Program-made: the position numbers and the translations under genes
The notes under the pieces: model-generated
Database searches by the model: none
What the model saw: only the letters and a program-made list of their open reading frames with translations
What the model was told of the DNA's origin: nothing
Source: Achromobacter ruhlandii
Lineage (GTDB): Bacteria > Pseudomonadota > Gammaproteobacteria > Burkholderiales > Burkholderiaceae_B
DNA length: 64,000 nucleotides
Assembly: GCF_902859695.1 (NCBI RefSeq)
Contig: NZ_CADIJL010000028.1
Coordinates: 1 to 64,000, forward strand
Direction of reading: 5' to 3'
Shown here: positions 17,151 to 26,037 of the stretch, in pieces
How the letters are laid out: each line of letters begins with the position of its first letter
Numbering within the stretch: the stretch's first letter is position 1

Positions 17151-18238
17151 CGGCGCCGCTCCGCCAACCAGCGGGTGTAGACGGCCTCGGTGGTTTCGGC
17201 CAGGCGGGCGGGCGAGAACACGCCCTCTTCCCAGACCATCTTGCGGCCAGCCTCGCCCATGCGCTGGCGCAAGGCGGCGTCGTCGATCAGCCTTTCGAGC
17301 GCGGCGGTGAGCGCGGCCGGGTCCTTGGGCGGCACCAGGATGCCGGTTTCGCCGTCGCGGAACATCTCGGACACGCCGCCGACGTCGGTGCCGATGACCG
17401 GCAGGCCGCTGGCCTGGGCTTCGACGTAGACGGTGCCGGAGGCCTCCTGCTGGGTCGCCAGCGCGAACAGGTCGCAGCCGGCCAGCAGATTGGGCACATC
17501 GCGGCGCGTGCCCATCAGGTGGATGCGATCGGCCAGGCCGCGTTCGGCCACGTAGGCCTGGGTCTGCTCGAACACCGGCGAGCCGCCGCCCACGAACACC
17601 AGGTGCAGCTTGGGCCGGGTGGCCATCAGCGGCGCGATGGCGTCGATCAGGTCCTTGTGGCCCTTGGTGGCGCGCATCACGGCGACACAGCCGACCACCA
17701 GATCGTCCGGCGCCAGCCCGAGTTCCTCGCGCAGGGTCGAATGCTCGACCGGCGGCGGCAGCACGATCGGCGAATAGACCGTGGCGACGCGATCGGCCGG
17801 CACGCCGCGTTCGATCAGGTGCTCGCGCACGTGGTCGCTGACGGTGGTGACGCGATGCGGCAGGCGCGTGTACGACCAGAGCGAGCCGACCTTGTTGGAC
17901 AGGTGGCGGGTGCGCACGATCAGCGGCGTGCCCGCCAGGCGGCCAGCCGCCGCGGCGATCACGGTGTCGCGCCGGCTGTGGGTGTTGAGCACGTCGAAGC
18001 GCCCTTCGCGCAGGATGCGGCGGATGGCGGCGACGCCCTTCAGGTAATTGACCGGCCCGTCCATCTCCAGCGTGTGGACGGTGAAGCCGGCGTCCGACAG
18101 GCGCTCGGCCAGCAGCGCGGTCGGCTGGCAGATGGCTTCCAGGTGATGGCCACGCGCGCGCATGGCGTTCATCTCCTTGAAGATGCGGCCTTCCTGGCCG
18201 CCGAAACTGGTGGCGGCTTCCGAGTGGACGATGTGCAT
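17147..18238 (-). CDS. GT4-family glycosyltransferase, first after dnaE
   Basis: 363-residue GT-B enzyme starting MHIVHSEAATSFGGQEGRIF, with donor-half segments VAVMRATKGHKDLIDAI and FALATQQEASGTVYVEAQASGLPVIGTDVGG containing E-x7-E. The start codon at 18238 shares one base with the dnaE stop (TGATG), so it is translationally coupled to the replicative polymerase gene. An in-frame start further upstream (18319) would put 27 extra residues inside dnaE and is not favoured. Confidence 0.87.
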   Translation of the reverse strand: MHIVHSEAATSFGGQEGRIFKEMNAMRARGHHLEAICQPTALLAERLSDAGFTVHTLEMDGPVNYLKGVAAIRRILREGRFDVLNTHSRRDTVIAAAAGRLAGTPLIVRTRHLSNKVGSLWSYTRLPHRVTTVSDHVREHLIERGVPADRVATVYSPIVLPPPVEHSTLREELGLAPDDLVVGCVAVMRATKGHKDLIDAIAPLMATRPKLHLVFVGGGSPVFEQTQAYVAERGLADRIHLMGTRRDVPNLLAGCDLFALATQQEASGTVYVEAQASGLPVIGTDVGGVSEMFRDGETGILVPPKDPAALTAALERLIDDAALRQRMGEAGRKMVWEEGVFSPARLAETTEAVYTRWLAERRR

Positions 18239-21200
18239 CAGTACGTGACCTCCACGCCATTCGGCTTGGTCCAAGCGTTCAGGTTCTCGAGCAGCGTGTC
18301 GGCCATGCGCACGCGCCATTCCTCGCCCAGCCGCACCGTGCAGAGGAAATTGTTCTTGGTGTAGACGATGTCCACCGGCACGCCGGGGATGCCGTTCTCG
18401 GGCTCGGCGCGGAACGGGTTGAGCATCTGTCGCAGGCGCGCGGCGTCGGCGCCGCCGTTGAGCTTGACGCGCAGCGACTTGGCGCGCGCCTCGCGCGCCA
18501 GTTGCAGGTCGTACAGTTGCTCGGCGACGATGCGCATGCCGCCCGAATAGTCATCGTTGCTGACCTTGCCCTGGACGATGACCAGCTGGTCTTCGCGCAG
18601 GCGGTTGCGGTGCTTTTCGTAGAGTTCGTTGAAAACCGAGATCTCGACCTGCGCGGTGCCGTCGTCCAGCACCGCGAACACCATCTTGCCCCGGCGCGTC
18701 ATCATGACGCGCACGCTGGCCAGCACCCCGCACATCCATTGCAGGTCACGCTGCGGCTCGACCCGCGCGAGCTGCATCGGCACGATCTGGCGCACTTCGT
18801 CGCGCCAGGCGTCGAACAGGTGGCCGCTATAGTAATAGCCCAGCGCCGATTTTTCCTCGGTGAGCTTCTTGTGCAGGTCCCACGGCGCCACCTTGGCCAG
18901 CTCGCCGGCCACCACGTCGCTGCTGTCGTCGCCGAACAGCGAGGACTGGTTGGCGCTGCGGGCAGCCTGCTCGGCCGCTTCCATGGCGGTCGGCACCGAA
19001 GCCAGCATGGCGGCGCGGTTCGGCTCGATGGTGTCGAACGCGCCGGCCTTGATCAGGGCCTCGATGGTGCGGCGGTTGACCGCGTGCTTGCTGACGCGGC
19101 GGCAGAAGTCGAACAGGTTCTGGAACGGGCCGCCTTCCTTGCGGGCGCGCAGGATGTCCTCGACCGCGCCCTGGCCGGTGCCCTTGACCGCCCCCAGGCC
19201 GTAGCGCATGGTGCGCGGCGGCTTGCCCTTTTCGGTGTACTTGTCGGCCACCGGCTCGAAGCGGTAGCCCGAGAAGTTGACGTCTGGCGGCAGCACCTCG
19301 ACGCCGTTGTCCTGGGCGTCGCGGCAGAAGATCTGGACCTTGTCGGTGTCGTCCATGTCGGAGGACATGGTGGCGGCCAGGAACTCGGTCGGGTGGTAGG
19401 CCTTGAGCCAGGCGGTCTGGTACGAGATCAGCGCGTACGCGGCCGAGTGCGACTTGTTGAAGCCGTAGCCCGCGAACTTCTCCATCAGGTCGAACAGCTT
19501 GACCGCGAGATCCGGATCGTGGCCCTTTTCCTTGGCGCCCTTCTCGAACAGCTCGCGGTGCTTGGCCATTTCCTCGGGCTTTTTCTTGCCCATGGCGCGG
19601 CGCAGCAGGTCGGCGCCGCCCAGCGAGTAGCCGCCGATGATCTGCGAGATCAGCATCACCTGTTCCTGGTAGACGATGACCCCGTAGGTGCTCTTGAGCG
19701 TGCTCTCCAGATCGTTGTGGAAGTAGTCCACCGCGGCACGGCCGTGCTTGCGGTTGACGAAGTCGTCCACCATGCCCGATTCCAGCGGCCCCGGACGGTA
19801 CAGGGCCAGCATGGCGATGATGTCTTCGAAGGTGTTGGGCCGCAGCTTCTTGAGCAGTTCCTTCATGCCGCGCGATTCCAGCTGGAATACGGCGGTGGTG
19901 TTGGCGTCGCACAGGATCTTGTAGGCGGCCGGATCGTCGAGGCTGAGCGCCATGACATCGAAGTCGCGCTTGTCCTCGTTGAACTGGCGCACGTAGCGCA
20001 CGGCCCAGTCCAGGATGGTCAGGTTGCGCAGGCCCAGGAAGTCGAACTTGACCAGGCCGGCGGCTTCGACGTCGTCCTTGTCGAACTGCGAGACGGCGCT
20101 GTTTTCCTGCCCCGGCTGGCAATACAGCGGGCAGAAGTCGGTGAGCTTGCCGGGCGCGATCAGCACGCCGCCGGCGTGCATGCCGATGTTGCGGGTCAGG
20201 CCTTCGAGCGGCTTGGCCAGGTCCACCAGCGCGCGCACTTCCTCTTCCTGCTCATAGCGGTCTTTGAAGGCCGGCTCGTCCTTCAGGGTGCGTTCGAGCG
20301 TCCACGGATCCATCGGATTGAACGGGATCAGCTTGGACAGGCCGTCGCAGAACATGTAGGGCATGTCCAGCACCCGGCCGGCGTCGCGCACCACGGCCTT
20401 GGCGCCCAGGGTGCCGAAGGTGGCGATCTGGCTCACGGCGGCGCGGCCGTACTTTTCCTTGACGTAGTCGATGACGCGTTCGCGGTTGTCCTGGCAGAAG
20501 TCGATATCGAAGTCGGGCATCGAGACCCGCTCGGGGTTCAGGAAGCGCTCGAACAGCAAGTCGTAGCGGATCGGATCAAGGTCGGTGATGCCCAGCGCGT
20601 ACGCCACCAGCGAACCGGCGCCCGAACCCCGGCCCGGGCCGACCGGCACGCCGTTGTTCTTGCCCCAGTTGATGAAGTCCTGCACGATCAGGAAGTAGCC
20701 CGGGAAGCCCATCTGGATGATGGTCTTGCATTCCCAGCGCAGACGCTCGTAGTACTGCTCGCGCTTGGATTCGCGTTCGGCCTCGTCCGGGAACAGGAAG
20801 GCCATGCGCTTTTCCAGGCCCTCTTCGGACAGCTGCACCAGGTAGTCGTCCAGCGACACGCCGTCGGGCGTGGGGAAATTCGGCAGGCGCGGCTTGCCCA
20901 GCACCAGGCTGAGGTTGCAGCGCTTGGCGATCTCGACCGTATTGGCCAGCGCCGAGGGCACGTCGGCGAAGCGGCGCGCCATTTCTTCGGAACTGAGCAG
21001 GTATTGCTCTTTGGTGAAGCGGCGCACGCGGCGCGGATTGGCCAGGATCTCGCCTTCGGCGATGCAGACACGGGCCTCGTGCGCCTGGAATTCGTATTCG
21101 TCCAGGAACTGCACCGGGTGGGTGGCCACCACCGGCAGGCCGGCCTCGCCTGCCAGGCGCATGGCGGCCTGGGTGTAGGCTTCATCGCCATCCATGCCGG

Positions 21201-21729
21201 CGCGTTGCAGTTCGATGTAGTAGCTGCCCGGGAACAGGTGCGCCCACTGGCGCGCCAGCGCCAGCGCCGACACTGCGTTGCCGGCGTCCAGCGCCTGGCC
21301 GACGTCGCCGCCGCGGCCGCCCGACAGCACGATCAGGCCGTCCTGGCCCTGCAGCCATTCGCGGCGGATTTCGGCGCGGCCCTTGCCCTGGTTGGTCAGG
21401 AACGCGCGCGACAGCAGTTCGCACAGGTTCAGGTAGCCCTGGTGGTTGCGCACCAGCAGCAGCACGCGGAACGGCTTGGCGGGATCTTCGTCGTTGCTCA
21501 GCCAGACGTCGCAGCCGGCGATGGGCTTGATGCCCGCGCCGCGCGCGCCCTTGTAGAACTTGATCAGGCCGAACAGGTTCGACAGATCGGTCAGGGCGAC
21601 CGCGGGCTGGCCCAGCTTGGCCACGCGCTTGATGAGGTCGGGGATGCGCACGATGCCGTCCACCACCGAGAACTCGGAGTGGACACGCAGGTGGACAAAT
21701 GGGGACGGGGTTGTTACGGCTTCGGACAT
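18238..21729 (-). CDS. dnaE: DNA polymerase III alpha subunit
   Basis: 1163-residue replicative DNA polymerase, close to the E. coli length of 1160. PHP domain at the N-terminus (FVHLRVHSEFSVVDGIV), then the C-family polymerase core with GPGRGSGAGSLVAYALGITDLDP and the catalytic aspartates in PDFDIDF (D406, D408). Finger, helix-hairpin-helix and OB-fold parts follow (VQGKVSNDD). ATG 21729 (MSEAVTTPSPF) is preferred over an upstream in-frame ATG at 21813. It is divergent from lpxO with about 130 bases between starts, and its stop overlaps the first core glycosyltransferase gene. Confidence 0.97.
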   Translation of the reverse strand: MSEAVTTPSPFVHLRVHSEFSVVDGIVRIPDLIKRVAKLGQPAVALTDLSNLFGLIKFYKGARGAGIKPIAGCDVWLSNDEDPAKPFRVLLLVRNHQGYLNLCELLSRAFLTNQGKGRAEIRREWLQGQDGLIVLSGGRGGDVGQALDAGNAVSALALARQWAHLFPGSYYIELQRAGMDGDEAYTQAAMRLAGEAGLPVVATHPVQFLDEYEFQAHEARVCIAEGEILANPRRVRRFTKEQYLLSSEEMARRFADVPSALANTVEIAKRCNLSLVLGKPRLPNFPTPDGVSLDDYLVQLSEEGLEKRMAFLFPDEAERESKREQYYERLRWECKTIIQMGFPGYFLIVQDFINWGKNNGVPVGPGRGSGAGSLVAYALGITDLDPIRYDLLFERFLNPERVSMPDFDIDFCQDNRERVIDYVKEKYGRAAVSQIATFGTLGAKAVVRDAGRVLDMPYMFCDGLSKLIPFNPMDPWTLERTLKDEPAFKDRYEQEEEVRALVDLAKPLEGLTRNIGMHAGGVLIAPGKLTDFCPLYCQPGQENSAVSQFDKDDVEAAGLVKFDFLGLRNLTILDWAVRYVRQFNEDKRDFDVMALSLDDPAAYKILCDANTTAVFQLESRGMKELLKKLRPNTFEDIIAMLALYRPGPLESGMVDDFVNRKHGRAAVDYFHNDLESTLKSTYGVIVYQEQVMLISQIIGGYSLGGADLLRRAMGKKKPEEMAKHRELFEKGAKEKGHDPDLAVKLFDLMEKFAGYGFNKSHSAAYALISYQTAWLKAYHPTEFLAATMSSDMDDTDKVQIFCRDAQDNGVEVLPPDVNFSGYRFEPVADKYTEKGKPPRTMRYGLGAVKGTGQGAVEDILRARKEGGPFQNLFDFCRRVSKHAVNRRTIEALIKAGAFDTIEPNRAAMLASVPTAMEAAEQAARSANQSSLFGDDSSDVVAGELAKVAPWDLHKKLTEEKSALGYYYSGHLFDAWRDEVRQIVPMQLARVEPQRDLQWMCGVLASVRVMMTRRGKMVFAVLDDGTAQVEISVFNELYEKHRNRLREDQLVIVQGKVSNDDYSGGMRIVAEQLYDLQLAREARAKSLRVKLNGGADAARLRQMLNPFRAEPENGIPGVPVDIVYTKNNFLCTVRLGEEWRVRMADTLLENLNAWTKPNGVEVTY

Positions 21730-21858
21730 GGTAGGAATTGTACCCAGTCGGGCGGTCGAAAAGCGCCGCCGGAGCGATCGCGCCGACGTGCGTCCGGCGC
21801 CCCTGTGTAACAATAGACGATTAGACCTGACTCACCCGCCGCAGGACGAGATTTACGT

Positions 21859-22758
21859 ATGAAATGGCTGATACCCGGGATCTGGCTCGCCGCCATCCTG
21901 TTCGCGCACTTCCGTGGCCGCGTCAAGCTGCCGCTGGGCCGGCAATTGCTGGATCACTCGGTGCTGCTGGCGCCGATCAACGCCTTCATGGTGCTGAGCT
22001 CGCGCGTGCCGTCGACGCCCTACCTGACCACCAGCGAAATCGCCGAGCTCAAGGTGCTGGACGACAACTGGGAGACGATCCGCGACGAAGCCCTGCAGAT
22101 GGCCGAGATGCGCCGCATCAAGGCGGCCGACAGCCACAACGACATCGGCTTCAATTCGTTCTTCAAGTACGGCTGGAAACGCTTCTACCTTAAGTGGTAT
22201 GACGCCCGCCACCCCTCGGCCGAGGAACTGTGCCCCAAGACGGTGGCCATCCTGAAGACGCTGCCCAAGGTCAAGGCGGCCATGTTCGCCGAACTGCCGC
22301 CAGGCGGCCAGCTCAATCCGCACCGCGACCCGTTCGCCGGGTCGCTGCGCTACCACCTGGGCCTGGCCACGCCCAACGACGACCGCTGCCACATCATCGT
22401 CGACGGCGAAACCTACAGCTGGCGCGACGGCGAAAGCGTGGTGTTCGACGAGACCTACGTGCATGAGGCCTACAACCACACCGACCAGAACCGCATCATC
22501 CTGTTCTGCGACGTCGAGCGGCCGCTCAAGTGGGGCTGGGCCGAAGCCTTCAACCGCTGGTTCGGCCGCGTGGTGATGTCGGCGGCCAGCTCGCCCAACG
22601 ACGGCGGCGACCAGACCGGCGCCATCAACAAGCTGACCCATGCGCACTGGGTCATCGACCAGAAGCGCAAGGCCTTCAAGGCCTGGAACCGCAACGTCTA
22701 CAAGGCCACCAAGTACGGCCTGATCATCCTGGTGATCGCGGGCTTCATCGCCCTGTGA
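21859..22758 (+). CDS. lpxO: Lipid A 2-hydroxylase LpxO (Fe/2-oxoglutarate dioxygenase)
   Basis: 299-residue inner-membrane-anchored aspartyl/asparaginyl beta-hydroxylase family protein, expected to hydroxylate the 2-position of a secondary acyl chain of lipid A. Hydrophobic segments at the N-terminus (2-17) and C-terminus (LIILVIAGFIAL). The iron ligands are H155 and D157 (NPHRDPF) and H202 (YVHEAYN); R164 is a candidate 2-oxoglutarate contact. LpxO is known in Salmonella and in Bordetella. Proximity to msbA and the core cluster supports this over a peptide hydroxylase. Confidence 0.88.
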   Translation: MKWLIPGIWLAAILFAHFRGRVKLPLGRQLLDHSVLLAPINAFMVLSSRVPSTPYLTTSEIAELKVLDDNWETIRDEALQMAEMRRIKAADSHNDIGFNSFFKYGWKRFYLKWYDARHPSAEELCPKTVAILKTLPKVKAAMFAELPPGGQLNPHRDPFAGSLRYHLGLATPNDDRCHIIVDGETYSWRDGESVVFDETYVHEAYNHTDQNRIILFCDVERPLKWGWAEAFNRWFGRVVMSAASSPNDGGDQTGAINKLTHAHWVIDQKRKAFKAWNRNVYKATKYGLIILVIAGFIAL

Positions 22759-22765
22759 TCGGATC

Positions 22766-22820
22766 GACCGCGCGGATCGCGCGGTCATCACGCCAGCACG
22801 GCGGGCCGTCCGGCCCGCCG
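22766..22820. terminator. Two GC-rich hairpins between convergent lpxO and ABC ATPase genes
   Basis: GACCGCGCG / CGCGCGGTC (22766-22774, 22778-22786) and CGGCGGGCCG / CGGCCCGCCG (22799-22808, 22811-22820) are perfect stems. Neither has a U-tract; together they are likely the 3' boundary for both genes. Confidence 0.5.
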
Positions 22821-22829
22821 CTCCCCACC

Positions 22830-24125
22830 CTACCCCGCGGCGCGCTCCGGCAAGGTCAACAGGCCGGTGTGGTAGTCGTAGCCGTAGATTTCGCCATAGC
22901 GCCCCCATTCCACCGCGATCTTCAGCACGCGCTCGGCTTCGTCGGGCTTGAGGAATTCCTCCAGCGAATCCAGGAAGTTCTTTTCCGGCAACTCGCCGGC
23001 AGGCTCCTGCTCCAGGCTGTGGCGAATGTGCGCGGCCAGCGGCACGTGCGCCAGCAGCTGGCGGCCGAAGATGGCCTGCTTCTGGCCCTGGTCGGCCTGC
23101 ACGTAGCGCTGGCCAAGCGGCGTCAGGAAGATGTCGCCCTTGTCGATCTGGGCCAGGCCGAACAGGCCCAGCGCTTCGCAGGCCGGCAGCAGGTCGTCGT
23201 CCGAGATCTCGGCTTCCTCGGCCAGCTTGGGCAGGTCGGCGCGGCCATTGAACGGCGCCTCCGCCAGCACGTCCAGCACGCCCTCCATGCGCTCGACCTC
23301 GGTCTGCGGAAAGCGGTAGCCCAGGCCCTGCTGGCGCGGCGTCGGCACGTCGTGCGCCGGGCGCTGCGTCATCAGCGCATAGACCTCGTCGATCAGCGCC
23401 CGCACCTGCGGCGAATCGGCGTTGCGCGGCCGCGGCAGGCCGATCTGCACCTGGCTGCGGATGCGGCCGGGGTCGCTGGAGAACACGATGATGCGGTCGG
23501 CCATCATGACCGCTTCCTCGATGTTGTGCGAAACGATCAGGATGCCCTTGGTCGAGATGCGGCTCTCGTCCCACAGCTCCAGCATGTCGTCGCGCAGCGT
23601 TTCGCCGGTCAGCACGTCCAGGGCCGAGAAGGCTTCGTCCATCAACAGCACGTCCGGGTTCATGACCAGCGCGCGGGCGATGCCGACGCGCTGGCGCATG
23701 CCGCCGGACAGCTCGCGCGGCAAGGCGCCGCCGAAACCGCCCAGGCCCATCAGGTCGAGCACCGCATCGGCGCGCCTGGCGCGTTCGGCCGGCGCCACGC
23801 CCTGGGCCTCCAGGCCCAGCTCGACGTTCTGCTGCGCGGTCAGCCAGGGAAACAGCGCGAACGACTGGAACACCATGGCGATGCCCGCCGCCGGGCCGTA
23901 CACCGGCTGGCCGCGGTAGGTGACGGTGCCCTGGTCGGCGTTGACCAGCCCCGCCATGATGCGCAGCAGCGTCGACTTGCCCGAGCCGGACTTGCCCAGC
24001 AGGGCCACGATCTCGCCTTCGCGCAACGTGAAGTCCACGTGTTCCAGCACGTGCCGGGCGGTGCCGTCCGCGGCGCGGAACGACTTGCCGACGTCGTGCA
24101 GTTCGATCAGGAAATTGGAATTCAT
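22830..24125 (-). CDS. ABC transporter ATP-binding protein with C-terminal extra domain
   Basis: 431 residues. The first 255 are a nitrate/sulfonate/taurine-class ATPase: Walker A LLGKSGSGKS (42-51), signature [16 protein letters not shown], Walker B DVLLMDEAFSALD. An additional C-terminal domain of about 155 residues (from about 275, RMEGVLDVLAEAPFNGRADLPKLAEEAEI...) has a winged-helix-like pattern and is known as an AAA-associated domain in a subset of these ATPases. It may be regulatory. It lies 9 bases after the permease gene. The substrate is unknown. Confidence 0.85.
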   Translation of the reverse strand: MNSNFLIELHDVGKSFRAADGTARHVLEHVDFTLREGEIVALLGKSGSGKSTLLRIMAGLVNADQGTVTYRGQPVYGPAAGIAMVFQSFALFPWLTAQQNVELGLEAQGVAPAERARRADAVLDLMGLGGFGGALPRELSGGMRQRVGIARALVMNPDVLLMDEAFSALDVLTGETLRDDMLELWDESRISTKGILIVSHNIEEAVMMADRIIVFSSDPGRIRSQVQIGLPRPRNADSPQVRALIDEVYALMTQRPAHDVPTPRQQGLGYRFPQTEVERMEGVLDVLAEAPFNGRADLPKLAEEAEISDDDLLPACEALGLFGLAQIDKGDIFLTPLGQRYVQADQGQKQAIFGRQLLAHVPLAAHIRHSLEQEPAGELPEKNFLDSLEEFLKPDEAERVLKIAVEWGRYGEIYGYDYHTGLLTLPERAAG

Positions 24126-24134
24126 GAGGACTCC

Positions 24135-25868
24135 CTACCGGCCGCGGTCTTCGGCCAGCAAATACAGTTTGCGCCAGAAAAACCGGTTCAGCAGCATGAC
24201 GAAAATGCTCATGACGCCGATGCCGAGCGCGATGCGGTGGAAATCGCCCTGCTCGGTCATCTGCTTGATGTAGCTGCCCAAGCCGTCGGCCACCAGGGAA
24301 GTATTGCCCCAGGACACGTACTCGGCCACGATGCTGGCGTTCCAGGAGCCGCCGCTGGCCGTGATGGCGCCGGTGATGAAGCTGGGGAACACCGCCGGCA
24401 GGTACACCCGGCGCCATAGCAGCCAGCCCTTCAGGCCGAGGTTGCTGGCGGCCAGGCGCAGTTCGTTCGGAATGGTCGAGGCGCCGGCCACCACGTTGAA
24501 CAGGATGTACCACTGGGTGCCGAAGATGATCAGCGGGCTGAGCCAGATGTTGGGGTTGAGCTTCAACGCCACCATCACGAACACCACCGCCGGGAACAGC
24601 AGGTTGACCGGAAACGCCGCCAGGAACTGCGCCACCGCCTGCACCCGCTGCGAATATTTGGGTCGCAGGCCGATCCAGACCGCGATCGGCACCCAGATCA
24701 TCGACGCCAGCCCGATCAGCACCATCACCCGCACCAGGGTGATGCCCCCCAGGCCGATCACGTGCAGCACCTCGCTCCAGCCCACCTCCGCGTGCACGAA
24801 GACGACCAGTTTGTAGGTGGCCAGCAGCGCGCCGGCGGCCAGCAGCGCATCCCAGACGCGCGTCCAGCGCGGGTCTGGCGCCTTGGCGCGGGCGCGGATC
24901 GAGGTGCCGTCGTACGACACGCTGAACCAGCCCAGCGCGCGCCGCATCTGCGCCCAGAACATATTGGACAGCGCCTGCATCCAGCGGCTGCGGCGGGTCC
25001 AGTCCAGCAGCCAGGACTGCTGCGCCACGTCGGCCTGCGATTCCTCGAAGCGGAACTTGTCGGCCCAGGCCAGCAGCGGCCGGAAGAACAACTGGTCGTA
25101 GAGCAGGATGCCGGCCATCATGGCGCCGATGGCCCAGGCGATGGCGCGGCCGTTCTCGGCGTCGATCGCCACGGCGATGTAGGAGCCGATGCCAGGCAGC
25201 TTGATGTCCTGCCCGGCCACCGAGATGGCCTCGGCCGCCACCAGGAAGAACCAGCCGCCGGACATGGACATCATCATGTTCCACAGCAGGCCCGGGGTGG
25301 CATACGGCAGTTCCAGGCGCCAGAAGCGCTGCCAGCCGGACAGCCGGAACACGCGCGCGGCCTCATTCAGTTCGGCCGGCACGGTGCGCATCGACTGGTA
25401 CAGGCTGAACGCCATGTTCCAGGCCTGCGAGGTGAAGATGGCGAAGATCGCCGCGCACTCGACCCCCAGCAGGTTGCCGGGAAACAGCGCGATGAAGGGC
25501 GCGATGGCGATGGCCTGGAACCCCAGGATGGGCACCGACTGGAGGATGTCCAGCATCGGGATCATGGCTTTTTCGGCGGTGCGGAACTTGGCCGCGATGG
25601 CCGCGAAGATAAAGCTGAACAGCAGCGAAAAGGCCAGCGCCGTGAACATCCGCAGGATGGTGCGCAGCAGGTAATACGGCAGGTAGATCGGATCCAGCGA
25701 GATTGGCAGCTCTTCGCCGACGGCGAAGGGACGGCTCATTTGCGAGGCGCCGTAGGCCATCGCGGCCAGCACCACCAGCACCAAGGGAAGAAGCGCCCAG
25801 TCCCAGCGATTGGGCGAAGAGCGGGACGACGAGGACGGGCGCGTCCGGGTGCTGAAGAGCTCGAACAT
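24135..25868 (-). CDS. ABC transporter permease with two fused membrane domains
   Basis: 577 residues. Two binding-protein-dependent transport (BPD_transp_1) domains in tandem: one about 95-270 and one about 355-560, each with its own EAA-type loop (ELNEAARVFRLSGWQRFWRLELP and ELRLAASNLGLKGWLLWRRVYLP). A helix near 25 precedes the first. The start ATG 25868 (MFELFSTRTRPSS) follows a GGAG. One polypeptide therefore replaces a permease dimer, paired with the ATPase at 22830. No periplasmic binding protein gene is present on either side. Confidence 0.86.
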   Translation of the reverse strand: MFELFSTRTRPSSSSRSSPNRWDWALLPLVLVVLAAMAYGASQMSRPFAVGEELPISLDPIYLPYYLLRTILRMFTALAFSLLFSFIFAAIAAKFRTAEKAMIPMLDILQSVPILGFQAIAIAPFIALFPGNLLGVECAAIFAIFTSQAWNMAFSLYQSMRTVPAELNEAARVFRLSGWQRFWRLELPYATPGLLWNMMMSMSGGWFFLVAAEAISVAGQDIKLPGIGSYIAVAIDAENGRAIAWAIGAMMAGILLYDQLFFRPLLAWADKFRFEESQADVAQQSWLLDWTRRSRWMQALSNMFWAQMRRALGWFSVSYDGTSIRARAKAPDPRWTRVWDALLAAGALLATYKLVVFVHAEVGWSEVLHVIGLGGITLVRVMVLIGLASMIWVPIAVWIGLRPKYSQRVQAVAQFLAAFPVNLLFPAVVFVMVALKLNPNIWLSPLIIFGTQWYILFNVVAGASTIPNELRLAASNLGLKGWLLWRRVYLPAVFPSFITGAITASGGSWNASIVAEYVSWGNTSLVADGLGSYIKQMTEQGDFHRIALGIGVMSIFVMLLNRFFWRKLYLLAEDRGR

Positions 25869-25958
25869 GTCGGCAATGCTCCAGGGAGCGGGGTGAAGGC
25901 CCGCGCATTGAAGCATAACCAGATGACGCGTCACTGAACAGAAAACGACTGAAATCTG

Positions 25959-25998
25959 GGTGTAATACGGGACGGCTCAAACCGCCCCGTATTACACC
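25959..25998 (-). terminator. Long hairpin downstream of hrpA
   Basis: A 17-bp stem with one mismatch (25959-25975 against 25982-25998, GGTGTAATACGGG side) and loop CTCAAA lies 39 bases after the hrpA stop and 90 bases before the permease start. On the minus strand the following bases are CAGATTTCAGTCGTTTT, a poor U-tract. It is a probable hrpA terminator, or a leader element for the transporter. Confidence 0.55.
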
Positions 25999-26037
25999 GA
26001 TGAAAAGGCCACCGCCCGCGTCGCCCGGCCCCGCAAA

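Noticed and set aside
18502..21810. Long plus-strand open frame opposite dnaE
   Set aside because: Antisense artefact of GC bias; no motif, no ribosome site, and dnaE is unmistakable.
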